Below, in pieces: positions 8,909 to 15,831 of a DNA stretch of 22,253 bases (position 1 is the stretch's first letter; each line of letters starts with the position of its first letter). A program made the position numbers and the translations under genes. Under the pieces are notes generated by a model. It was not told the DNA's origin. It searched no databases and was given only the letters and a program-made list of their open reading frames with translations. Origin of the DNA: Lachnospiraceae bacterium (lineage in GTDB: Bacteria > Bacillota > Clostridia > Lachnospirales > Lachnospiraceae); contig JAFVEU010000253.1 of NCBI GenBank assembly GCA_017475845.1, positions 1 to 22,253 of the forward strand. Reading direction: 5' to 3'.

Positions 8909-9003
8909 GATAGATACTGCCTCTCCTTTCCAGACAAAACTCACCTGCAAGCCCCCTCCTTAGCTTCACTTAAAGGGAGTGACCTCTCCGACTGAGTAAA
9001 ATA

Positions 9004-10593
9004 TCACACTCCGCTTGCCCCGTAATTCGAGAGCACCCTGGCACTGGGATCGTTTACCCTGCAGCCCTCCCAGTCCCTGTTCGGCATCCAGAAATCCGGG
9101 ATCATATCCGACTGCCCGGGATAGTTCTCCTCAAAGATCTCCCTGTACAGCAGGCTTTCCTTGGTAAAAGGCCTTGCATGCTCATACTTTCCGGAAAGTG
9201 TCTTAAACTCTTCATCCGTATAGTATCCTTCCGCATATTCCTTGAGATCATCCACCATGGAGTGCCCAACCGCATCGGAAAATGCGGCCTTTTCCCTCTG
9301 GAGTATATCCTCAGGCAGCCAGTCATTTTTCTCAAAGGCGTGCCTTAACAGGTATTTACCCTTGTTGTAGACATTCATTTTAATGGCGGGGTTAAGTCCC
9401 ATCACATACTGCACAAGCTTCAGGTCTCCGAAGGGGACTCTGGCTTCCAGGGAGTTTGCGGAAATACATCTGTCCGCCCTTAGCACATCATAGTAATGGA
9501 GCTCCCGTATCCGCTTTTCCGACTCCTCCTGAAAGGCCTCCGCATTGGGTGCGAAATCCGTATATTTGTATCCGAACATCTCATCCGATATCTCCCCGGT
9601 AAGGAGCACCCGGATATCCGTATTCTCATGGATGTATTTACAGACCAGATACATTCCGATGCTGGCTCTCACGGTGGTGATGTCATAGGTTCCAAGGATC
9701 TTTATGACCTCAGGGAGATACTTTATCACCTCTTCCTTCGTCATGATCACATCCGTATGGTCTGCCCCTATATGGTCCGCCACCTCCCTGGCATATTTGG
9801 AATCGATGGAATCCTTGTCCATTCCTATGGAGAAGGTCCTTATCCTGGTCCTGGGCATGAGCCTTGCAGCTATGGCACATACCAGAGAGGAATCAAGTCC
9901 TCCGGACAAAAGGAAGCCGAGAGGCGCATCCGCATCCAGCCTCTTGCTTACGCCGCTCACCAGTAATTCCCTTATCCTTTCCGAAGCCTTATCCGCGTCA
10001 TCGGCGCTTACCAGCGTCACTCCAGCGGGATCCCTGAAGCGTATGAACTCTCCGTTTTTATAATAATGACCCGGAGGGAAGGGAAAGACTTCCTTCACGA
10101 TATCCACTATCCCCTTGGGCTCGGAGCAGAAAACAATGGAACCGTTTTCCAGATAGCCGTAATAAAGGGGTCGGATCCCGATAGGATCCCTTGCGGCCAC
10201 CAGGGCATCCCTCTCGTGATCGTAGATCACCATTGCAAATTCGGCATCAAGCCTTCCGAAAAGAGAAACCCCGTATTCCTCGAAAAGGGGCAGTATTATC
10301 TCGCAGTCGGAATTACTTACGAACTTATGGCCCCGGCCTATAAGCTCCTTCCTCTGGTCTCTCCAGCAATAGATCTCTCCGTTACAGACCACCTTATTGT
10401 CCTTATACGAAAAAGGCTGCATTCCGTATGAAGTCAGTCCCATGATGGCAAGTCTGTTAAAGCCGAGAAGCGTGTTTCCCGCTTCCTCCATTCTCGTCAT
10501 GTCCGGACCTCTGGAAGTCAGCCTCCTGAGGCATTCCTTGGCTTTGCCCGGTTCAATTGCGGTTTTATCCTCAAATCCTATAATGGCACACAT
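9004..10593 (-). CDS. asnB: Asparagine synthase (glutamine-hydrolysing)
   Basis: This 529-residue protein is an AsnB-type enzyme that makes asparagine from aspartate, ATP and glutamine. The class II amidotransferase nucleophile is Cys2 (MCAIIGF), and glutamine-binding motifs include SRGPDM and NGEIYCW. The synthetase domain has the ATP pyrophosphatase P-loop SGGLDSS near residue 230 and a downstream TGEISDEMFGYKY segment. The length is normal. ATG 10593 has GAAGGAGAG at good spacing. It lies 63 nt after the ANTAR gene, with a weak hairpin between them, and before pyrG. Its presence fits the nitrogen theme of the block, since it consumes glutamine made by glnN. Confidence 0.96.
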   Translation of the reverse strand: MCAIIGFEDKTAIEPGKAKECLRRLTSRGPDMTRMEEAGNTLLGFNRLAIMGLTSYGMQPFSYKDNKVVCNGEIYCWRDQRKELIGRGHKFVSNSDCEIILPLFEEYGVSLFGRLDAEFAMVIYDHERDALVAARDPIGIRPLYYGYLENGSIVFCSEPKGIVDIVKEVFPFPPGHYYKNGEFIRFRDPAGVTLVSADDADKASERIRELLVSGVSKRLDADAPLGFLLSGGLDSSLVCAIAARLMPRTRIRTFSIGMDKDSIDSKYAREVADHIGADHTDVIMTKEEVIKYLPEVIKILGTYDITTVRASIGMYLVCKYIHENTDIRVLLTGEISDEMFGYKYTDFAPNAEAFQEESEKRIRELHYYDVLRADRCISANSLEARVPFGDLKLVQYVMGLNPAIKMNVYNKGKYLLRHAFEKNDWLPEDILQREKAAFSDAVGHSMVDDLKEYAEGYYTDEEFKTLSGKYEHARPFTKESLLYREIFEENYPGQSDMIPDFWMPNRDWEGCRVNDPSARVLSNYGASGV

Positions 10594-10616
10594 AGATCCA
10601 CTCTCCTTCCGGTCGT

Positions 10617-10641
10617 AAAAACCACGGTACTACAGAACCGT
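10617..10641 (-). terminator. Weak terminator-like hairpin before asnB
   Basis: ACGGU pairs with ACCGU around an 8-nt loop, followed by GG and five U residues. With only five base pairs it would terminate poorly. Upstream sequence from about 10632 to 10650 (CAG, G bulge, AGC paired with GUUCUG) could compete with it. It may be a leaky attenuator that sets asnB level relative to the upstream genes. Confidence 0.35.
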
Positions 10642-10656
10642 TTCGCTCCTGACCGT

Positions 10657-11196
10657 TTACAGGTTCAACAACAGTATCATCTGGGCAGTCTCCACCATGG
10701 AGTTTGAATTGTCCATGCTGCTCTTCTGCAGATACCGGTACGCTTCCGGTTCGCTCATCCCCTTCTTTTCCATCAGAACAGCCTTGGCTCTGTCTATATA
10801 CTTTCTCTCCTCGGCGTTTCTGACGGGCTTTGTCACGTTAAGGTTCTCCTGCTGCCTGACAACAGGCATCTCCCTTTCCAGGACCGAAACCAGTTCCGCA
10901 AGCTTTAAGGGCAGGGAGAGCTTTACGGCATCCGCCGGATACTCATCACTCATCACATTTCCGGAAAGGATTATTATCCGGAAAGTACCGGGGAGACAGT
11001 CCCTGAATTCCAGAAAACTCATATCCGGAAGACGGCTCCCGCAGATGACCACTCCCTCATCCCTGCGGCAGCATTCGCTCAGGGCATCCGCCGCGGAAGA
11101 GCATATGAGATCAGGCCGGAAGCCTTTCTTTTTCAGCGCCCCGCTTATTTTCTGCGCATTCTCCGGTTTTCTCATAGTGATGATTATGCTGCCCAT
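10657..11196 (-). CDS. ANTAR-domain antitermination regulator with degenerate receiver
   Basis: This 179-residue protein has an N-terminal receiver-like fold (about 1-110) and a C-terminal ANTAR RNA-binding domain (about 129-175, around YIDRAKAVLMEKKGMSEPEA). ANTAR proteins bind RNA hairpins and prevent transcription termination. The receiver lacks the acidic pair after strand 1 (IIITMRKPE). It has Gly53 where the phospho-acceptor Asp is expected (VVICGSRLPDM), and the conserved Lys is missing near KLSLPLK. It therefore cannot work by ordinary phosphorylation. The ATG is 2 nt after the glnA-like stop with no good ribosome site of its own, so translation is probably coupled. The setting resembles the ANTAR regulator reported beside glutamine synthetase in clostridia (NitR). 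Its targets are likely the leaders of glnA-like and glnN. Confidence 0.92.
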   Translation of the reverse strand: MGSIIITMRKPENAQKISGALKKKGFRPDLICSSAADALSECCRRDEGVVICGSRLPDMSFLEFRDCLPGTFRIIILSGNVMSDEYPADAVKLSLPLKLAELVSVLEREMPVVRQQENLNVTKPVRNAEERKYIDRAKAVLMEKKGMSEPEAYRYLQKSSMDNSNSMVETAQMILLLNL

Positions 11197-11198
11197 AT

Positions 11199-12464
11199 TC
11201 AGATCTTATAGAGATAGGTATCTCTTTCCCACTCCGATACTTCCCTCATGAAAGCAGCCCATTCGAAAAGCTTATGCTCGGAATATATCTTTACAAACTG
11301 CTCTCCCAGAACTTCGCTTATAAAGGGATCATTCTCCGCGCCGCTCACTGCCTCCCTCAGATCCAGCGGCAGATCGGTCACGTTTCTGATAGGGATCCTG
11401 TCAGGAAGCTCCTGTCCTCCGCCTTCCTCTATCCCCCGTAACCCTGCGGAAATGCAGAGAGCAAGGGCCAAATAAGGATTTGCGGAAGAATCGGGGAAGC
11501 TAAGCTCAACAGCCGGCTCAAAGAGCCCCTCCCTCACCCTGATATAGCTGGGACGTGTTGCGGTTGCTTCATCCAGCGCAAGCAGGATCCTCTTATATGA
11601 ATTCACCGTGGGATTGGTGTAGGCGGAAAGTGAACCGGAATGCGCAAGTATCCCATTCACAAATGCCGCCGTTTCTCCCTTCATGCCTTCACTTAAGTCC
11701 ATGATGTTTTTGTCGTTTTTATATACCGAGATATTAAGGTGCATTCCGCTTCCCGCGGCGTCACTCCTCGGCTTCGGCATAAATGTGGCATAGAGCCCGA
11801 ATCTGTTTGCGATGGAACGCACGGCAAAACGGAAATCCATAATGGAATCCGCCGCATGAAGGGTATCGGATTCCTTAAAATCGATCTCATGCTGTGCAGG
11901 TGCTTCCTCATGGTGTGAGGACTCTATCTCGAAACCCATGTTTTCAAGGAGCAGCACCATTTCCCTTCTGGCATTTTCACCGAAATCCACCGGTCCCACA
12001 TCCATCATCCCCGCTTTTTCATGGGAAAGGGTTGTGGGAAGGCCGTCCTCATCCAGATGGAAGAGGAAGAATTCACACTCCGGCCGTATCATAAAGGTGT
12101 AACCCTTTTTTGCCGCTTCATCTATGACTTTTTTCAGAATGGCCCTGGAGCTCATTTCAAAGGCTTTCCCGTCGGGATAGCATACGTCGCACATGAGCTT
12201 TGCCACCTTTTCCTGCTGCGGTCTCCAGGGCAGGATGGTAAAGGTATCGTAGTCCGGAACAAGGATCAGCTCCCCCTCATCTGCCTTCGCTCCGTCGAAC
12301 ATCACCGTGGAATCTATCCTGTATTTATCCACCAGCACCTTCCTAAGCTGTCCGGAAGTAATGGCCACATTCTTAAGGTTCCCGAACATGTCCGTGAACT
12401 GCAGCCTGATAAACTCCACTCCCTCATCCTTTATCCTGTTTAAAATATCCTGTGCCGTTTTCAC
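11199..12464 (-). CDS. Divergent type I glutamine synthetase-like protein
   Basis: This 421-residue GSI-family protein is shorter than the usual 440-445. Metal-site residues remain: E129/E131 in RPECEFF, HHEEAPAQHE (E187, E193) and H242 in GSGMH. Other sites differ from the Escherichia coli pattern. The loop after the active-site Asp (D57 of MFDG) is about 6 residues short. The flap normally reading GYEAP is replaced by LALDEA and lies in a shortened segment. The arginine of the RIEVR motif is Ser322 (AVELSFPD). The GTG start at 12464 is preceded by AGGAGGT, and homology begins there; the open frame upstream of it is leader. The protein could be a low-activity synthetase, a related ligase, or a sensor for the coupled ANTAR protein. 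The reading frame is continuous, so a frameshift is not the cause. Confidence 0.88.
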   Translation of the reverse strand: MKTAQDILNRIKDEGVEFIRLQFTDMFGNLKNVAITSGQLRKVLVDKYRIDSTVMFDGAKADEGELILVPDYDTFTILPWRPQQEKVAKLMCDVCYPDGKAFEMSSRAILKKVIDEAAKKGYTFMIRPECEFFLFHLDEDGLPTTLSHEKAGMMDVGPVDFGENARREMVLLLENMGFEIESSHHEEAPAQHEIDFKESDTLHAADSIMDFRFAVRSIANRFGLYATFMPKPRSDAAGSGMHLNISVYKNDKNIMDLSEGMKGETAAFVNGILAHSGSLSAYTNPTVNSYKRILLALDEATATRPSYIRVREGLFEPAVELSFPDSSANPYLALALCISAGLRGIEEGGGQELPDRIPIRNVTDLPLDLREAVSGAENDPFISEVLGEQFVKIYSEHKLFEWAAFMREVSEWERDTYLYKI

Positions 12465-12492
12465 CTGAACAACCTCCTGAAAAACTATAAAT

Positions 12493-12526
12493 AAAAAACA
12501 GGGCTCCGAAACAATGTTCAAAGCCC
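12493..12526 (-). terminator. Intrinsic terminator in the glnA-like leader
   Basis: GGGCUUUGAA pairs with UUCGGAGCCC (10 bp, two G-U) around the loop CAUUGU, followed by UGUUUUUUAUU. It lies between the promoter at 12545-12573 and the GTG at 12464, so it acts as an attenuator for glnA-like. It can also end transcripts coming from the lipoprotein gene. Confidence 0.85.
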
Positions 12527-12537
12527 CTTCGCTCAAC
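12516..12537 (-). promoter_or_regulatory. Hexaloop hairpin, candidate antiterminator before glnA-like
   Basis: GUUGAGC pairs with GCUUUGAAC (two-base bulge) around the hexaloop GAAGGG, starting at about the predicted transcript 5' end. The right arm is the terminator's 5' arm, so the two are mutually exclusive. The loop has G at position 4 but G rather than A at position 1, an imperfect match to the ANTAR loop rule. The terminator tip GAA-CAUUGU-UUC follows directly as a second hexaloop. Confidence 0.45.
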
Positions 12538-12544
12538 AGAGAAA

Positions 12545-12573
12545 AATATAATCTTTTTGGCGGCATAAGTCAA
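12545..12573 (-). promoter_or_regulatory. Sigma-A-type promoter of the glnA-like operon
   Basis: TTGACT (12568-12573) and TATATT (12545-12550) are separated by 17 nt. The -35 element overlaps the stop codon of the lipoprotein gene. The predicted start is near 12537-12538, about 73 nt before the GTG. Confidence 0.85.
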
Positions 12574-13655
12574 GACAAACTTAGCAGAAATTCCTCATAC
12601 TCTCCTTTGTCCTTCGGTACCGTTATCTCGTTATATATGATCCGGTCCTTAAGCTCCATGACCCTGTCATATACTTCATCGGGATAATTGCTGTGGTCCT
12701 CCGGAATGTCCAGAGCGTACTCCGCCAGCCCGTAATTTAAGGATGTACCGTCAATATTGTCATCCATCTCATACTGCACGGAAATATTGGATATGACCAC
12801 ATCCACCTTTTTGATCACGCTGGTAAGTACATTGTCCGGGGCCAGATAGGACTGGTCACAGTCAACACCGATCACATATTTATCCTCTCCGGCTGCGGTC
12901 TCAATGACTCCGACTCCCGCACCGCCGGCAGCCTGGAAGATCACATCGCAGCCCTCATCATACATTTTCTTGGCGGCACTGCTGCCCTTTTTGCTGTCTT
13001 CAAAGCTGTTTAAGTATTCCACCAGGGTTTCCGTGCTCTTCCCCTTTTCCCTGTCGGAATAAGCCACGCCTGCAAGATAACCGAACTGGAAAGGATGTAT
13101 GGTATCCACATCCATACCTCCTATAAATCCCACTTTTCCGCTTTCGGTAACGGAACCTGCGATATATCCTGCAAGAAAAGCGGCCTCTTCAACCCTGAAG
13201 GTGGCGCAGGTCACGTTGGGCGGGATCTCCTCACATTCGTAGTCCATTATGGCAAAGTATGTATCCGGGTTTTCTTTGGCGGCTTTCACCACGGCATCGG
13301 AAAACTCATAACCTATCCCCCAGCAGAGACCGTAGCCGCTTTTTGCAAGGAGCTCCAGATCGGCCTTGAATTCCCCCGGAGAATCCGCTTTAATGTAACC
13401 TACCTTTGCGCCCATATTCTCATTTAAGAATTTAAGACCCTCCCAGGCGCTTTGGTTAAATGATCTGTCATCTGTTCCGGATTTGTCGATCACCATCCCC
13501 ACCTTAAGGGATGCGTCTGTCTCTCCAACGGTCACTATATCTTCTTCGGTTTTGCCCCTCATGCTGCAGCCGCTGATCGCCGGCACCAGCATCAACACCG
13601 CAAGGGATACTGCCATAATGGCCTTCATACTCTTTTTCATAATGGTAATTTTCAC
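12570..13655 (-). CDS. BMP/Med-family substrate-binding lipoprotein
   Basis: This 361-residue exported lipoprotein has a charged N-terminus, a hydrophobic stretch and the lipobox AISGC (acylated Cys30). It belongs to the BmpA/Med/PnrA family of periplasmic-binding-type proteins, which usually bind nucleosides for an ABC importer. Family features include VGMVIDKSGTDDRSFNQSAWEG and VDTIHPFQFGYLAG. The GTG at 13655 has AGGA seven bases upstream; the ATG at 13640 is an alternative and leaves the signal peptide intact. No ABC ATPase or permease gene lies nearby. It begins 22 nt after the transglutaminase gene without a terminator between, so it may be the last gene of the moxR operon. The ligand is unknown. 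A nucleoside or a purine would fit the family. Confidence 0.88.
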   Translation of the reverse strand: MKITIMKKSMKAIMAVSLAVLMLVPAISGCSMRGKTEEDIVTVGETDASLKVGMVIDKSGTDDRSFNQSAWEGLKFLNENMGAKVGYIKADSPGEFKADLELLAKSGYGLCWGIGYEFSDAVVKAAKENPDTYFAIMDYECEEIPPNVTCATFRVEEAAFLAGYIAGSVTESGKVGFIGGMDVDTIHPFQFGYLAGVAYSDREKGKSTETLVEYLNSFEDSKKGSSAAKKMYDEGCDVIFQAAGGAGVGVIETAAGEDKYVIGVDCDQSYLAPDNVLTSVIKKVDVVISNISVQYEMDDNIDGTSLNYGLAEYALDIPEDHSNYPDEVYDRVMELKDRIIYNEITVPKDKGEYEEFLLSLS

Positions 13656-13677
13656 CCCATTGTCCTAAAATGTCAAT

Positions 13678-15831
13678 TTATTTTTCTGTTCCCGCGGGAG
13701 CTTTTCTTCTGCGTCCGGCGGCCTTAACAGCCTTTTTCAGCCCTTTGAAGCTGTTTTCCGCCATAAGGGCCTCATCCTCCCCTATCAGCCGGTCCGAATA
13801 GAGTATTGTTTCATACAGGTTAAGAAAACCAAGGGCCCTTTCATCCATATGGGAAGCAAGCCTTTCCCTGTATTCCGAAAGTGTCTCGCTTTCCTCCCTG
13901 CCGAAGCCTTTGCGTTTCAGTAACTGCATATCCTTCCGGCAGCATATGAGTGTCCTTTCCCTTGCATCCAGCTTCCTGTACCGCTTTCTTTTAATAAACG
14001 CATCCGCGGCAAGAAGGATCAGGGTGAATATCAGTCCCCCTATCACGGGAAGGGCTATGCGGTACCAGTGAAATACCCTGTCCTTCTTTTCTTCCGGGAT
14101 ACTTAAGCTTTCATCTTCCCCGCTCTCATCCTCTCCCTGATCGGGGATATAGACGGAACCCTCCGCCTCTGACTCTTCCCCGGTCTTCCAGCCCGAAGTA
14201 CCGCTGCCCCCGCCGTATCCCGGAGTAGGCTCGAATATCATCCATCCGACCCCGTCGATATAGCTTTCCGGCCAGGCGTGGGCATCCGTATTGCTGACTT
14301 CCACATGGAAGCTGTCACTGATGTCCGTCCGGTAGCCCTGTACATAGCGGGAAGGAATGCCACAGGCTCTGGACAGTATCACAAAGGCCGTAGCGAAATA
14401 ACTGCAATACCCTTCTCTTTTTTCAAAGAGCAGATAATCTATATAGTCCGAAGGGCTATTAAGGCTTTTGGGAAGCTCTCCCGGACTGTCGGTATAATCA
14501 AAGCTCTTAAGGAGCCCCTCTATCCTTATAAGCTTCTCATGATCCGTATCCGCTCCTTCAAGGACTTTGTCCACGTATTCCCTTGCCCGGGGAGATATTT
14601 CAGTGAAGGGAAGATAACTGTCAAAAAGCTTCTCCCTGTAGGAAAGATAGTTATCAAAGGGAAAATCCGTTCCTTTAACCCCGCACTCCTTAAGGGCAGT
14701 GTTCCAGCCTTCGGCAGTGACGGTATGTCCCTCATTTAAAAGAGCCGTCACAGTGGGAGTTTTCATATTTAATCTGTAATACCCGGTCTTATAGGAACGG
14801 CTGCTCTGCCTCCGTTCCGAAATACTCTTCGGCGGATAAAAGATACGGGAGGTGCCTATTCCTTTGTTCAATACAGTCTCTTCAACACGCTTTATGAGAT
14901 CGGAGACCGGGGCATCCCCCTTTACATCCAGTACCGCAGCCACGGTTTCAAGGGTATCAAAGCTCTGCGTCTTTAGGTCATCCTTTACGCTGCTCTCCCA
15001 CCTCTGTCCGTCAAAACTGTCAAACACCATACCCTTTAGGTACAGCTCCGTACCCGGGGACAGGGAGCTGGTGATATCCATTACGGTATAGCTTCCGCCT
15101 CCCAGGTTTCCCCCGAAATCCCCCCTGTCGGAAAAACCTATGACCGGTGAATCCCCATCCCATCTGATCCCGGATATAAGGTCAGCTATCACAACATATC
15201 CGTTTTTTGCCGCCTCTGCCATGGCCTTCACAAAGCCCCAGTCATAGGGTTCGGCGGGAGTCCTGATAAGGGAAAGGGCGATCATTACCGCAAGGATAAA
15301 GGGTGAAATAAAGACCAGATGCTTATCCGCACTGCTGTCCCCTTCTTTTTTACTGCATTTCTGTCTGAGATCCGCAAAGGAAAAGATCCCATAGCCGAAA
15401 ACGGAGATCACAAGAGCCCTGTCCACCCTGGCTCCCTTCATAAGAAGGATGAAAAGCATTAAAAAACCCGCTATGGAAATGATCAGGCTCAGGTAAATGA
15501 ACCGGCGGGATAGCATCCCGGTAAATGAACATAAGAGGACTGTGCCAGCGATACCGGCTGCCCAGAGGTTTTCTTTCAGAAAGTCAAGCCGCTCACCCTT
15601 TGGATGATAAAGAATACAGGAAATAAGCAGGGTGGCACTTAAGGAGAAAAGGAGCATGCGCTCCCGGGGCTTTAAGTGCTTTACCGCTATGAAATAAAGC
15701 TGGCAGAGCAGCGTAACCGTAAGCCACAGGGCTGTACCCGCGCTGCTTCCGGAATACGGACGGAGAAACAGGGATACCGAGGCCGACAGAGGGAGAAGCA
15801 GCAGCATGTCATAACAGACCGAAACCATCAT
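13678..15831 (-). CDS. Membrane protein with transglutaminase-like domain
   Basis: This 717-residue protein has about seven N-terminal membrane segments (residues 7-190). An extracytoplasmic region follows, with a transglutaminase-like cysteine-protease fold (about 410-540). A C-terminal membrane segment lies at about 595-613, with a basic cytoplasmic tail. The catalytic candidates are Cys476 in REGYCSYFATAF, His518 in DAHAWPE and Asp526 in YIDGVGW. A low-complexity acidic Ser/Glu/Gly linker (about 540-585) precedes the last membrane segment. It overlaps the DUF58 gene by 4 nt (ATGA). The gene order moxR-DUF58-transglutaminase matches Bacillus subtilis yeaC-yeaD-yebA. The substrate is unknown; a cell-envelope protein or peptide is likely. 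Confidence 0.92.
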   Translation of the reverse strand: MMVSVCYDMLLLLPLSASVSLFLRPYSGSSAGTALWLTVTLLCQLYFIAVKHLKPRERMLLFSLSATLLISCILYHPKGERLDFLKENLWAAGIAGTVLLCSFTGMLSRRFIYLSLIISIAGFLMLFILLMKGARVDRALVISVFGYGIFSFADLRQKCSKKEGDSSADKHLVFISPFILAVMIALSLIRTPAEPYDWGFVKAMAEAAKNGYVVIADLISGIRWDGDSPVIGFSDRGDFGGNLGGGSYTVMDITSSLSPGTELYLKGMVFDSFDGQRWESSVKDDLKTQSFDTLETVAAVLDVKGDAPVSDLIKRVEETVLNKGIGTSRIFYPPKSISERRQSSRSYKTGYYRLNMKTPTVTALLNEGHTVTAEGWNTALKECGVKGTDFPFDNYLSYREKLFDSYLPFTEISPRAREYVDKVLEGADTDHEKLIRIEGLLKSFDYTDSPGELPKSLNSPSDYIDYLLFEKREGYCSYFATAFVILSRACGIPSRYVQGYRTDISDSFHVEVSNTDAHAWPESYIDGVGWMIFEPTPGYGGGSGTSGWKTGEESEAEGSVYIPDQGEDESGEDESLSIPEEKKDRVFHWYRIALPVIGGLIFTLILLAADAFIKRKRYRKLDARERTLICCRKDMQLLKRKGFGREESETLSEYRERLASHMDERALGFLNLYETILYSDRLIGEDEALMAENSFKGLKKAVKAAGRRRKAPAGTEK

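Noticed and set aside
11500..11610. Frameshift or internal deletion artefact in glnA-like
   Set aside because: The frame is continuous on both sides of the altered flap and matches GSI before (NSYKRI) and after (SANPYLALA). Several separate sites are altered, so divergence is more likely than an error.
13655..13677. TTGACA at 13672-13677 as a promoter for the lipoprotein gene
   Set aside because: The -10 position reads GAAAAT and the start would fall inside the first codons, leaving no ribosome site. Cotranscription with the upstream genes is more plausible.
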